Of a stretch of 17,348 nucleotides of DNA, positions 1-9,298 are shown piece after piece. How positions within the stretch are numbered: position 1 is the first letter of the stretch; each line of letters starts with the position of its first letter. Origin of the DNA: an uncultured Verrucomicrobiota bacterium (lineage in GTDB: Bacteria; Verrucomicrobiota; Kiritimatiellia; CAIVKH01); assembly GCA_937894535.1 (NCBI GenBank), contig CALBHI010000018.1:1-17348 (forward strand). The letters run 5' to 3'. The notes under the pieces are model-generated. The model did no database searches, had not been told where the DNA came from, and saw only the letters and a list, made by a program, of their open reading frames with translations. The translations under genes and the position numbers were made by a program.

Positions 1-13
1 AAGGAACAGGATT

Positions 14-202
14 ATGACTACAAAAGCCGATCGTCACACACCGTCCAACCGCCCGAAAAAGAGCGAGGCCGACAAGCGCGCCCGCCAGAAAGTGCACCGC
101 AAGCGGTTGGTCAAGCTCGGGTTGCCCGAGGACAAGGTCAACAAGATGACCCCGCAGGAAATGCGCACGCTGCTGCGCCGCCCGGCCAAGATCAAGGTCT
201 GA
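14..202 (+). CDS. Small highly basic protein, 62 aa, function unknown
   Basis: I do not recognise a named family. The protein has 20 Lys/Arg among 62 residues against 6 Asp/Glu. A basic N-terminal half (residues 4-34, rich in Lys/Arg with two His) is followed by a more structured segment ending MTPQEMRTLLRRP (residues 45-57). No signal peptide, membrane segment or cysteine is visible, so it is probably cytoplasmic. Composition suggests binding to nucleic acid or the ribosome, but that is inference only. An AAGGA Shine-Dalgarno at 1-5 sits 8 nt before the ATG, and a strong intrinsic terminator follows 27 nt after the stop; both argue that this short frame is a real gene. Its upstream neighbour and promoter lie outside the window. 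Confidence 0.75.
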   Translation: MTTKADRHTPSNRPKKSEADKRARQKVHRKRLVKLGLPEDKVNKMTPQEMRTLLRRPAKIKV

Positions 203-229
203 TCCGGCCGCGCCCCGTGCGCCGAGAAC

Positions 230-262
230 AAGCCGCCCCCGTTACCGGGAGGCGGCTTTTTT
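230..262 (+). terminator. Intrinsic terminator of the 62-aa gene
   Basis: AAGCCGCC (230-237) pairs perfectly with GGCGGCTT (251-258), and a run of T follows (257-262, partly inside the stem). The 13-nt loop carries the reverse-strand stop codon of the convergent SDR gene (242-244). The T run lies on the + side, so it mainly stops rightward transcription. In the other direction the stem is the same but only a short, broken T tract follows. Confidence 0.85.
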
Positions 263-1114
263 CGTCCCGACCTGCGCCGCCATCATCGCGTCGATCATCC
301 AATCCGGCGCAAACCGCGCCATGAAGGCGCCGAGGTAGGCGGGGAAGGTGACCTTGTACCGGGTCTTGGGCCGCCGGCTTTCCAGCGCGTGCCGGATTTT
401 CACCGCGACTGCTTCCGGTCCGGCCGTGAAGGCCCCGGGGTGTTTGTTTTGCTCCGCCCGCCGTTGGATCTCGCGCCGGTAGTAGTCGGCATGACGGACT
501 TGGGCGGGGTCCAGCGTGGCGTGCCCGCGGGCCGCGACATTCTCGCGGAAGGCGGTGGCGATCGGACCCGGTTCAACCAGCACCACCGCGATCCCGCTGC
601 CCGCCAGTTCGATCCGCATTGCGTCGCTGATGCCCTCGAGGGCAAACTTGCTGGCCGAATAGACACCCATGAACGGAAGGCTCACCCGGCCGAGCACCGA
701 GCTGATGTTGACGATCCGGCCATATCCCTGGCCGCGCATCACCGGCACCAGCCGGTTGGTCAGGTCCTGCAGTCCGACCACGTTCACCGCGAATTGGTAG
801 TCGATGGCCGCGCGGCTGAGGTCTTCCATCGCACCCACCTGGCCGAAGCCCGCGTTGTTTACCAGCGCGCCGACCTTGCCGCCACACGCCGCGATAAGCT
901 CCGGGGCGGCCCGCTCGACCGAGACCGCATCGGCTACATCCAGGGCCACCGCCATGAATCCCTCGGCCCGCAACCGCTCCAGGTCCTCCGGCTTGCGTGC
1001 GGTGGTGACGACCGTCCAGCCGGATGCGCGCAACAGCCGGGCGGAGGCCAGGCCGATACCGGTGGAGCAGCCGGTGATGACCACGGAACGATGGTGTACG
1101 TCGGGATATGCCAT
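242..1114 (-). CDS. SDR-family NAD(P)-dependent oxidoreductase
   Basis: Classical short-chain dehydrogenase/reductase of 290 aa, cytoplasmic, with a Rossmann fold. The visible motifs are the cofactor loop TGCSTGIG (residues 14-21), NNAG (86-89), the active-site Asn111, Ser139, and the YSASK pair Tyr152/Lys156. The PGPIAT segment follows (about 183-188), as in the family. An Arg after the second beta strand (Arg40 in TTARKP) is typical of NADP(H) preference, which is an inference. Length is slightly above the usual 250 because of a C-terminal tail with a short hydrophobic patch. The substrate cannot be told from sequence. The gene stands alone, convergent with the 62-aa gene and divergent from the efflux operon. 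The start ATG has only a weak upstream AGG, so translation initiation may be weak or leaderless. Confidence 0.9.
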   Translation of the reverse strand: MAYPDVHHRSVVITGCSTGIGLASARLLRASGWTVVTTARKPEDLERLRAEGFMAVALDVADAVSVERAAPELIAACGGKVGALVNNAGFGQVGAMEDLSRAAIDYQFAVNVVGLQDLTNRLVPVMRGQGYGRIVNISSVLGRVSLPFMGVYSASKFALEGISDAMRIELAGSGIAVVLVEPGPIATAFRENVAARGHATLDPAQVRHADYYRREIQRRAEQNKHPGAFTAGPEAVAVKIRHALESRRPKTRYKVTFPAYLGAFMARFAPDWMIDAMMAAQVGTKKAASR

Positions 1115-1120
1115 GGCCCA

Positions 1121-1148
1121 TACCTACGACAACCGTGCAAAAAGTCAA
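1121..1148 (-). promoter_or_regulatory. Possible promoter of the SDR gene
   Basis: On the minus strand TTGACT (complement of 1143-1148) is followed after 16 nt by TAGGTA (complement of 1121-1126). The -35 matches the sigma-70 consensus at 5 of 6, but the -10 is poor. The predicted transcription start would fall at about the A of the ATG (1114), implying a leaderless mRNA. This is a weak call. Confidence 0.25.
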
Positions 1149-1245
1149 CGCCGTGTCGCGGACCGGTGAAGGACGATTGAACTCTTTACCCCGGGCGATG
1201 ATCCAAGTTGTACCGGTTGGCGGATTGAGGCAAACTGGAGTATTG

Positions 1246-2874
1246 ATGTTTCGTATGTTTGAACCCTTGTCCAACCCCTGGAACCGAAGCCGCGCCGGTT
1301 GTCCAATCGCTGGAACACGATTCCGTTGCGCCATCGTTCTGCTGCTCGCCGGGTTCACCGGCTGTTACAGCCCCCGCTCGTTGGACCGCAACGTCACCCG
1401 CCTCGCCGCAGAAACCGCCGATGCCCATCCCGGCTTATCAGCGGAAACCGTGGCCGACAGCGCCCAATCCATCGAGCCGCCCGCTCCGCTCGCGGCTGGA
1501 GACACCCCCGTCGTCCTCGATGTCCGCAGCGTTCTCGGCATCGCGGCCGCCTCAAGCCGCAGCCTGCAAACCCGTCGCGACGACCTGTACCGCGCCGGCT
1601 TGTCCCTGTTCGGTACCCGGCGCGATTTCGGGTTCAACCTCGATGGCACCCTCGAGTATGTGATCGCGGCCGGTGATGACCGCGATGAGCGGCGCGATGG
1701 CACCGCCTCGGTCTCGCTCGAACGTATCCTGCCCACCGGGGCGCGGGCGCGGTTGACCGGCCAGCAGGGGGTGACCGACGACACCGCGCTCGATGGCGGG
1801 AATCGATTCAGCAGCCGCGCCCAGGCCCGCCTCGACCAGCCGTTGCTCGCCGGTGCCGGGTATGGCGCGAGCCACGAGGACCTGATCCAGGCCGAGCGCG
1901 ACTACCTGTACGCCCTGCGTGATTTCAGCCTCCAGCGCCAGCAGTTCGCCATCGATGTCGTAGGCGATTACTACACCTTGCTTGGCCAGCGCAAGACCGT
2001 GGAAAACACCCGCACCAACTACCAGCAATTTGTTTTTCTCCGCCAGCGCTCCGAGGCGCTGTTCCAGGTCAACCGTGCCCCGGCCATCGACGTCCTCCGC
2101 TCGCAACAGGAGGAGCTCTCCGCGCTCAACCGGCTCACCACCACCGAGGAATCCTACACCATAGCGGTCGGCCGCTTCCTCGTCCAACTCGGCCTGCCCT
2201 CGGCCACCCCCGCCGAACTCGCCGACGATATCCCGCCGATGAAGCGGGTTGAACTCGACGAGGTGCAGGCGCTCGCCCTTGCGGTCAGCAACCGTCTCGA
2301 TCTCATGACCGCACGCGACCGGGTCGAGGATGCCCGCCGACGGGTCGCCGTCGCCCGCAACGCCTACCTGCCCGAGGTCAACGCCTTCGGCAGCTCGGAG
2401 TGGAGCGCGGACAATGCCGACGCGATCAGCGAGCAAACCTACGGCAACGACTGGCGCGCCGGGGTGGCCGCGGAGATCCCGTTTGACCGCCGCGACCGCC
2501 GCGATGCCATCCGGCGCGCCGAACTCGATCGCGAAGCGGCGGAGCGCCGTTATGCCGAGCAGTTCGATGTCATCCTGCTGGAGGTGCGCGAAAGCTACAG
2601 CCGCCTTCGTTCGCTCACCGTGTCCGTCGATATCCAGCTCAAGAACATCGAGATTGCGGAAAAACGCGCCAAGAACGCCTTGCTCCAGTTCCGCAACGGC
2701 ACGCTCTCCAACCGCGATGTCGTCGAGGCGGCCAATCAGTTGCTCGATGCCCGCAATGCCTACATCACCGCCCTGACCGACTACGAGGTCCAGCGGCTGA
2801 ACCTGCTGCGCCAGGTCGGCCTGCTCGGGGTCGCGCGCGACGGGGCGATCGTCGAACGGAGCCCGGAAGGATGA
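1246..2874 (+). CDS. TolC-family outer-membrane efflux lipoprotein
   Basis: Outer-membrane channel of a tripartite exporter, 542 aa from this start. The frame is open further upstream, but ATG 1246 has GGAG at 1237-1240 (5-nt spacing) and gives a sensible N-terminus: a hydrophobic segment (about residues 28-39) ending GFTGC with Cys40. This is a probable but non-ideal lipobox (Phe at -3), as in NodT-type lipoprotein channels. The rest shows the two-repeat outer-membrane efflux layout: strand-rich segments alternating with long helices rich in Gln, Arg and Glu, including QFAIDVVGDYYTLLGQRKTV in the first half and a matching segment, VILLEVRESYSRL, in the second. It is the first gene of the pump operon; the adaptor gene follows after 4 nt. 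The transported substrate is unknown. I found no convincing sigma-70 promoter in 1115-1245. Confidence 0.87.
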   Translation: MFRMFEPLSNPWNRSRAGCPIAGTRFRCAIVLLLAGFTGCYSPRSLDRNVTRLAAETADAHPGLSAETVADSAQSIEPPAPLAAGDTPVVLDVRSVLGIAAASSRSLQTRRDDLYRAGLSLFGTRRDFGFNLDGTLEYVIAAGDDRDERRDGTASVSLERILPTGARARLTGQQGVTDDTALDGGNRFSSRAQARLDQPLLAGAGYGASHEDLIQAERDYLYALRDFSLQRQQFAIDVVGDYYTLLGQRKTVENTRTNYQQFVFLRQRSEALFQVNRAPAIDVLRSQQEELSALNRLTTTEESYTIAVGRFLVQLGLPSATPAELADDIPPMKRVELDEVQALALAVSNRLDLMTARDRVEDARRRVAVARNAYLPEVNAFGSSEWSADNADAISEQTYGNDWRAGVAAEIPFDRRDRRDAIRRAELDREAAERRYAEQFDVILLEVRESYSRLRSLTVSVDIQLKNIEIAEKRAKNALLQFRNGTLSNRDVVEAANQLLDARNAYITALTDYEVQRLNLLRQVGLLGVARDGAIVERSPEG

Positions 2875-2878
2875 AGCA

Positions 2879-4318
2879 ATGAAGAAGACCTGGTTCACCT
2901 CTCGTGCCGCGCGGATAGCCGCCGCGGTGATCGCCCTCGTCCTGCTCATCCGTTCCTGCGGGCGCGATGGTGACGCGGCCGCACCCGATGGCGTCTATGC
3001 CGAGGTTGCCCAAGGCGCGATGAAAGTCACCGTGCGCGCTTCCGGCGAGGTCCTGTCGCGCGAGGCAAACCGCATCATCCCGCGCATCAAACGGTCGGTG
3101 CAGGTCTCCTTCATGGTTCCCGAAGGATCGCGCGTCGCGAAGGACGATGTCATGGCCAGCTTTGCCTCCGAGGAAATCGACCAGCGCATCAACGAGGCCG
3201 AAGCCACCCTCGCTGACCGTGAATTGCAGGTTGTCTCGGCCCGTACCGATCTGGAAATCCAGGACCTGGACAACGCCAATGCCCTGAAGCTCGCCGAACA
3301 GGCGGTCAGCGACGCCGAACTGGAACTCAAGAAATTCACCGAGGGCGATGAACCCAAAGACGTCCGCGCCGCCGAGTTGCGGATCGCCACCTCGGAAAGC
3401 GAGCGTGACCGCACCGTCCGCAAACATGCCGAGGCGAAGGACCTGCTGAAGGAGGGATTCATCACCGAGGACCAGGTCGAGGAGGAACGCATCGCCATGG
3501 AAACCGCCGCGGTCGAAGCCGAGACGGCGCGGCTCGAACTGCGCATCCTCCACGAATATGACCTGCCGCTCCGGCGCAACAAGACCCTCAGCAACCTGGA
3601 GAAAGCCCGCACCGAGCTGGAAAAGACCATCAAGAAAAACGAAGTGCAGGGCCAGAACAAGCGGCAGGCGCTCGACACCGCCATCCGTGCCCGCGACCGT
3701 GCCGCGCTCGATCTGGAATCCCTGCGCAAGGAGCGGATCGACTTCGAGGTGCGTGCCCCGATCGGCGGCGTGGTCAATTACGGTGATCCGAACAACCAGT
3801 GGCGCCGCGGCGATATCCAGGTCGGGATGAACCTGAATCCCGGCGAAGTCCTGTTTACCCTGCCAGACATGTCGGCGATGATGGCCACCGTCAATGTTCC
3901 CGAGGCGGATGTGGACAAGGTGAAGGCCGGGCAGTCCGCTTCGGTCTACATCGAGGCGATGGGCCGGCGCAGCTTCACCGGCGAGGTGGTGCGCGTGGCC
4001 GAGGTGGCCAATCCGAGCGGGTGGATGAGCGCGGATGTGAAGGAATTCAAGGTCGAGATCTCCCTGCCCGGCGGCGAAGGCCTGCGGCCGGGATTCAGTT
4101 GCGAAGCCGAGATTGTCGTGGACGTGGTGCCGGAAGCCCTGCTGCTGCCAATCCAGGCGGTTTTCCGCGACGCCGACGGCTGGGTTGTGTACAAGGGCGG
4201 ACCCGCCACCGCGGAGAAGAAGCCGGTCAGCATCGGCCGCATCTCCGTCACCCATGTCGAAGTGCTCGACGGGCTCAAGAAGGGCGAACGGGTGCTCCTG
4301 AATCCGGTATTGGAGTAA
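2879..4318 (+). CDS. HlyD/MacA-type periplasmic adaptor subunit
   Basis: Membrane-fusion protein linking the inner-membrane ABC transporter to the TolC-like channel, 479 aa. An N-terminal membrane segment (about residues 10-24) anchors it in the inner membrane. A first half-lipoyl segment (about 65-97) is followed by a long charged alpha-helical hairpin (about 98-291, rich in Glu, Lys and Arg heptads). The second half-lipoyl segment begins at RAPIGG (292-297), the usual family signature. A beta-barrel (about 335-415, with the TVNVPEADVDKVKAGQ type motif) and a membrane-proximal domain complete it. The hairpin is long for a MacA-like protein. The start is fixed by GGAAGG (2865-2870, 8 nt upstream); the ATG at 2871 meets a stop after two codons. 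The next gene starts 2 nt after the stop. Confidence 0.9.
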   Translation: MKKTWFTSRAARIAAAVIALVLLIRSCGRDGDAAAPDGVYAEVAQGAMKVTVRASGEVLSREANRIIPRIKRSVQVSFMVPEGSRVAKDDVMASFASEEIDQRINEAEATLADRELQVVSARTDLEIQDLDNANALKLAEQAVSDAELELKKFTEGDEPKDVRAAELRIATSESERDRTVRKHAEAKDLLKEGFITEDQVEEERIAMETAAVEAETARLELRILHEYDLPLRRNKTLSNLEKARTELEKTIKKNEVQGQNKRQALDTAIRARDRAALDLESLRKERIDFEVRAPIGGVVNYGDPNNQWRRGDIQVGMNLNPGEVLFTLPDMSAMMATVNVPEADVDKVKAGQSASVYIEAMGRRSFTGEVVRVAEVANPSGWMSADVKEFKVEISLPGGEGLRPGFSCEAEIVVDVVPEALLLPIQAVFRDADGWVVYKGGPATAEKKPVSIGRISVTHVEVLDGLKKGERVLLNPVLE

Positions 4319-4320
4319 GC

Positions 4321-4992
4321 GTGATCCGTCTGGAACAAGTTGGAAAGACCTACCTGAACGGGACGGCGCTGACCGTGCTCGACGATGTGACCCTGTCCAT
4401 CGCATCGCACGAATACGTCGGCATCCTCGGCCCGTCCGGTTCCGGTAAATCGACCTTGCTCCATATTCTCGGACTGCTTGATCGTCCCAGCCGCGGGCGT
4501 TTCCTCTACCGGGGCCGCGATGTCGCGACAATGAGCGATGAAGAGGCGTCGCGCACCCGCGGCCGCGAGATCGGCTTCATCTTCCAGTCCTTCCACCTGA
4601 TCCCGAACCTGACCGTGCTGGAAAACGTCGAGATGCCGCTGTTCTACCAGGGGGTGCCCGCGGCCGAACGGCGTGAACGCGCCCGCGCCCGCCTTGAGCA
4701 GGTCCGCATGTCGCACCGCCTGACCCATGCGCCCTCGCAACTGTCCGGCGGCGAACGGCAACGCACCGCCATCGCCCGCGCTTTGGTGACCCAGCCGCTG
4801 ATGCTGCTCGCCGATGAACCCACCGGCAACCTCGACAGCAAGACCGGCCAGGACATCCTCGGCCTGCTCGACGAGTTGCATGCCGAGGGCACGACGATCA
4901 TCATGATCACCCACGATATCGGCATCGCCCGCCGGCTGCCTCGCCTGATCCGGATCAACGATGGGCGGGTGACCGAGGAGGCGGACCGGTGA
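4321..4992 (+). CDS. MacB/LolD-type ABC transporter ATP-binding protein
   Basis: Cytoplasmic ATPase of 223 aa that powers the permease encoded next. All nucleotide-binding motifs are present: Walker A GPSGSGKST (residues 37-45), Q-loop Gln89, signature LSGGE (141-145), Walker B ending ADEPTGNLD with Glu166 as catalytic base, and H-loop His198. The pattern of FQSFHLIPNLTVLENV after the Q-loop is typical of the MacB/LolD/FtsE class. The start is GTG 4321 with GGAG at 4312-4315; the open frame upstream overlaps the adaptor gene and is non-coding. The stop overlaps the GTG of the permease by 4 nt (GTGA), which suggests translational coupling. In canonical MacB the ATPase and permease are fused; here they are separate. 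Confidence 0.93.
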   Translation: MIRLEQVGKTYLNGTALTVLDDVTLSIASHEYVGILGPSGSGKSTLLHILGLLDRPSRGRFLYRGRDVATMSDEEASRTRGREIGFIFQSFHLIPNLTVLENVEMPLFYQGVPAAERRERARARLEQVRMSHRLTHAPSQLSGGERQRTAIARALVTQPLMLLADEPTGNLDSKTGQDILGLLDELHAEGTTIIMITHDIGIARRLPRLIRINDGRVTEEADR

Positions 4993-6248
4993 TCGCGCCG
5001 TCCCGCATCGCCGAGTTCATGTCCAGCGGAGCGCGGAACCTGCTACGCCACAAGCTCCGTTCGTTGCTGACCCTGCTCGGTGTCTTTTTCGGCGTGGCCG
5101 CGGTCATTACCATGCTCGGCATCGGGGAGGGGGCGCAGCGTTCCGTGCTGCGGGAGATTTCCGGGCTCGGGCTGCGCAACATCATCGCCGAGTCCATTCA
5201 ACCCACCAAACCGGTGGAAACCAGTTCGAGCCAGTCCGGCCGTCGCGGGCTGCGCCTGCTCACTTTTGGCCTGACCCACCGGGATGTCCGCCAGCTCCAA
5301 TCGCTGCTCCCGCAAGCGGATTCAACCATCACCCACATGCTCGCCGCGCGGGTGTACCTCAACAGCAGCCGGGTCGATGCGCGCGCCATGGGTGTGCTGC
5401 CTGATTACTTTTCGTTTTTCCATGCCCAGGTGATCGCCGGTCGTGGACTCACCGAGGCCGACGAGGAACGGGCAAACCGCGTCGCCGTGGTCAGCGAAAA
5501 CCTCGCCCACCTGTACCACCCCCCGGGCAGTCTCGCCGCACGACCGATCCGCATCGGCCAGGTGTTCTACGAAGTGGTCGGGGTGGTGCGCCAGGCCGCG
5601 CAGGGTGGTGACTCGCGGGTGTTCATTCCCTACCGGACGGCCCGCACCACCTACGGCACGACCAGCATCCGCCGTGAGGCCGGCAGCGTTGAGTTCACCA
5701 AAAGCGAACTCGGCCAGATCATCCTGCGGCTGCCTTCCGAGGAAGACGTACCCGCTGCCGCCTCGTTGGTGCGCCGGAATCTGGAGATGAACCATCCACA
5801 GGGCGACTTCCGCATGACGGTTCCGCTGGAGATCCTGTCGGCCAAGCAACGCACCCAGCGCATCCTGAACCTGGTGCTGATCGCCATTGCCGCGATCTCG
5901 CTGGTCGTGGGCGGCATCGGTATCATGAACATCATGCTGGCCGTGGTCACGGAACGTATCCCCGAAATCGGCATCCGCCGGGCCATCGGCGCGACCCGCC
6001 AGGATATCCTCTACCAGTTCCTCGCTGAAACGGTCACCCTGTCCTCGATCGGCGGCGTGCTCGGTTGTCTCTGCGGTTTTATCCTCGTCCCGCTCGCCTC
6101 GCGCTTCACGGGGTGGGAAGGGGTCATCACCCCGGGCGCGGTGATCGCCTCGCTCGCGGTATCCTGGCTGGTCGGCCTCGTCTTCGGCATGGCCCCGGCC
6201 ATCCGCGCCTCGCGCATGGACCCGGTGGAAGCGCTGCGTTACGAGTAA
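4989..6248 (+). CDS. MacB-type ABC transporter permease (FtsX family)
   Basis: Inner-membrane permease of 419 aa with the MacB architecture. TM1 (about residues 25-45) is followed by a large periplasmic MacB-PCD-like domain (about 46-290). Then come TM2 (about 294-317), TM3 (about 348-370) and TM4 (about 384-404). The conserved cytoplasmic coupling segment ERIPEIGIRRAIGATRQDI (322-340) and the C-terminal MDPVEALRYE (410-419) are hallmarks of the family. MacB permeases do not pump across the inner membrane; they drive export from the periplasm through the TolC channel, so the substrate is probably periplasmic (a peptide, siderophore, macrolide-like compound or lipid). The start is GTG 4989 with a perfect AGGAGG at 4976-4981. 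It is the last gene of the operon. Confidence 0.93.
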   Translation: MIAPSRIAEFMSSGARNLLRHKLRSLLTLLGVFFGVAAVITMLGIGEGAQRSVLREISGLGLRNIIAESIQPTKPVETSSSQSGRRGLRLLTFGLTHRDVRQLQSLLPQADSTITHMLAARVYLNSSRVDARAMGVLPDYFSFFHAQVIAGRGLTEADEERANRVAVVSENLAHLYHPPGSLAARPIRIGQVFYEVVGVVRQAAQGGDSRVFIPYRTARTTYGTTSIRREAGSVEFTKSELGQIILRLPSEEDVPAAASLVRRNLEMNHPQGDFRMTVPLEILSAKQRTQRILNLVLIAIAAISLVVGGIGIMNIMLAVVTERIPEIGIRRAIGATRQDILYQFLAETVTLSSIGGVLGCLCGFILVPLASRFTGWEGVITPGAVIASLAVSWLVGLVFGMAPAIRASRMDPVEALRYE

Positions 6249-6272
6249 AGGCCGCAGCCGATTCGGCGGCCT
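6249..6272 (+). other. Hairpin after the efflux operon
   Basis: AGGCCGC (6249-6255) and GCGGCCT (6266-6272) form a perfect 7-bp stem directly after the permease stop codon. No T run follows immediately (only CTTTTG about 12 nt later), so it is not a classical intrinsic terminator. It could be a 3'-end stabiliser or a weak terminator. Confidence 0.4.
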
Positions 6273-6278
6273 GCGCGC

Positions 6279-6302
6279 TTGACCTTTTGTGCTTCGGACC
6301 GG

Positions 6303-6307
<5 letters not shown>
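6279..6307 (+). promoter_or_regulatory. recQ: Possible weak promoter before recQ
   Basis: TTGACC (6279-6284, 5 of 6) lies 17 nt before GATGCT (6302-6307, 3 of 6). If real, it would exclude TTG 6279 and ATG 6303 as starts and favour ATG 6324. The match is poor and this is recorded only because the start of recQ is otherwise undecided. Confidence 0.2.
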
Positions 6308-8504
<2,197 letters not shown>

Positions 8505-8542
8505 ACAACGGGCACGACGGTGTGTCTATTCCGGTGCCGTCC

Positions 8543-8571
8543 TTGACGAGTGGGCAGGGGCGGCGTAGCGT
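8543..8571 (+). promoter_or_regulatory. Likely sigma-70-type promoter of the YceI gene
   Basis: TTGACG (8543-8548) is followed after exactly 17 nt by TAGCGT (8566-8571). The -35 matches at 5 of 6. The -10 keeps the three most conserved positions, T1, A2 and T6. The start of transcription would be near 8578, leaving a leader of about 20 nt that holds the Shine-Dalgarno. Confidence 0.5.
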
Positions 8572-8598
8572 TTACCAATAACCAAGAGGAGTTCCCTT

Positions 8599-9189
8599 AT
8601 GCACAGATCGTTGAAACAGTCGTTCGCCGTGATCATGGCCGCCGGCCTGCTCGGTTCCTTCGCCCAAGCCGCCACCTACAAACTCGACGCCGCGCACACC
8701 ACCATCGGATTCTCCGTCCGCCATATGATGGTCAGCAACGTCAAGGGCAGCTTTGGCGAATTCGACGGCACCATCGAATTCGACGAGAATGATCCTGCCT
8801 CGATGAAGGCCTCGGCCGTTATCCAGGTGGCCAGCATCGATACCGCCAACGAGAAACGTGACGATCACCTGCGGAACGAGGATTTCTTCGACGCTCCCCA
8901 GTTCCCGACCATCACCTTCGAGACCACCCGCGTCGAAGGCGAATTGCCGAACCTTACCCTCGTCGGCAACCTCACCATGAAGGGCGTAACCAAGGAAGTT
9001 TCCATCCCGGTGGAGGTCGGTGGTCCGATTACCAATCCGTGGGGCAGCGTGATCATCGGCCTATCCGGCGGCACCACCATCAACCGCCAGGACTTCGGCC
9101 TGACTTGGAGCAAGGCGCTCGATGGCGGTGGTGTGGTCGTGGGCGACCAGGTCCGGTTGATCCTCGAGATCGAAGCCATCAAGCAGTAA
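8599..9189 (+). CDS. YceI-family periplasmic protein
   Basis: Secreted protein of 196 aa. A Sec signal peptide covers residues 1-24 (basic start, hydrophobic core, cleavage after FAQA). The mature protein begins YKLDAAHTTIGFSVRHMMVS, the classic YceI opening, followed by GSFGEFDG and the DDHLRNEDFFD and FETT segments of this lipocalin-like eight-strand barrel. Family members bind long polyisoprenoids or similar hydrophobic molecules in the periplasm; the exact ligand here cannot be read. Mature length (about 172) is normal. The start is supported by GAGGAG at 8586-8591, 7 nt upstream. The gene has its own likely promoter and a strong terminator, so it is probably monocistronic. Confidence 0.93.
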   Translation: MHRSLKQSFAVIMAAGLLGSFAQAATYKLDAAHTTIGFSVRHMMVSNVKGSFGEFDGTIEFDENDPASMKASAVIQVASIDTANEKRDDHLRNEDFFDAPQFPTITFETTRVEGELPNLTLVGNLTMKGVTKEVSIPVEVGGPITNPWGSVIIGLSGGTTINRQDFGLTWSKALDGGGVVVGDQVRLILEIEAIKQ

Positions 9190-9213
9190 CGGCCGCCATC
9201 ATGCAGGTCCGTG

Positions 9214-9242
9214 GACCCGGCTTCCAGGCCGGGTCTTTTTTT
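9214..9242 (+). terminator. Intrinsic terminator after the YceI gene
   Basis: A perfect 8-bp stem, GACCCGGC (9214-9221) with GCCGGGTC (9228-9235), has a 6-nt loop and is followed by seven T (9236-9242). This is a textbook rho-independent terminator and separates the YceI gene from the VanZ-led operon. Confidence 0.93.
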
Positions 9243-9266
9243 GCCGTGTGCGATCAGCCCGCTTCG

Positions 9267-9275
9267 TGTTACACT
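9267..9275 (+). promoter_or_regulatory. Candidate extended -10 promoter of the VanZ-led operon
   Basis: TGTTACACT at 9267-9275 reads as an extended -10 (TGn then TACACT, 4 of 6). No clear -35 is visible at the right distance, which extended -10 promoters tolerate. It lies between the YceI terminator and ATG 9299. It would give a leader of about 17 nt and would rule out the in-frame GTG at 9248 as the start of the next gene. Confidence 0.4.
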
Positions 9276-9298
9276 CGGCCCTACAACGTTGCGCGGGC

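Noticed and set aside
389..1180. A 263-codon plus-strand open frame opposite the SDR gene
   Set aside because: It is antisense to a gene with a complete catalytic motif set and has no recognisable domain.
1115..1245. Promoter for the efflux operon (TTGAAC at 1177, TTGTAC at 1208)
   Set aside because: Neither -35-like site has an acceptable -10 at 16-18 nt.
1552..2949. A 465-codon minus-strand open frame opposite the TolC-like gene
   Set aside because: It is explained by codon bias of the plus-strand gene; no motif and no Shine-Dalgarno.
2765..4531. A 588-codon open frame on the minus strand across the adaptor and ATPase genes
   Set aside because: It is the antisense shadow of well-supported genes in GC-rich DNA, has no recognisable domain, and spans two separate real genes.
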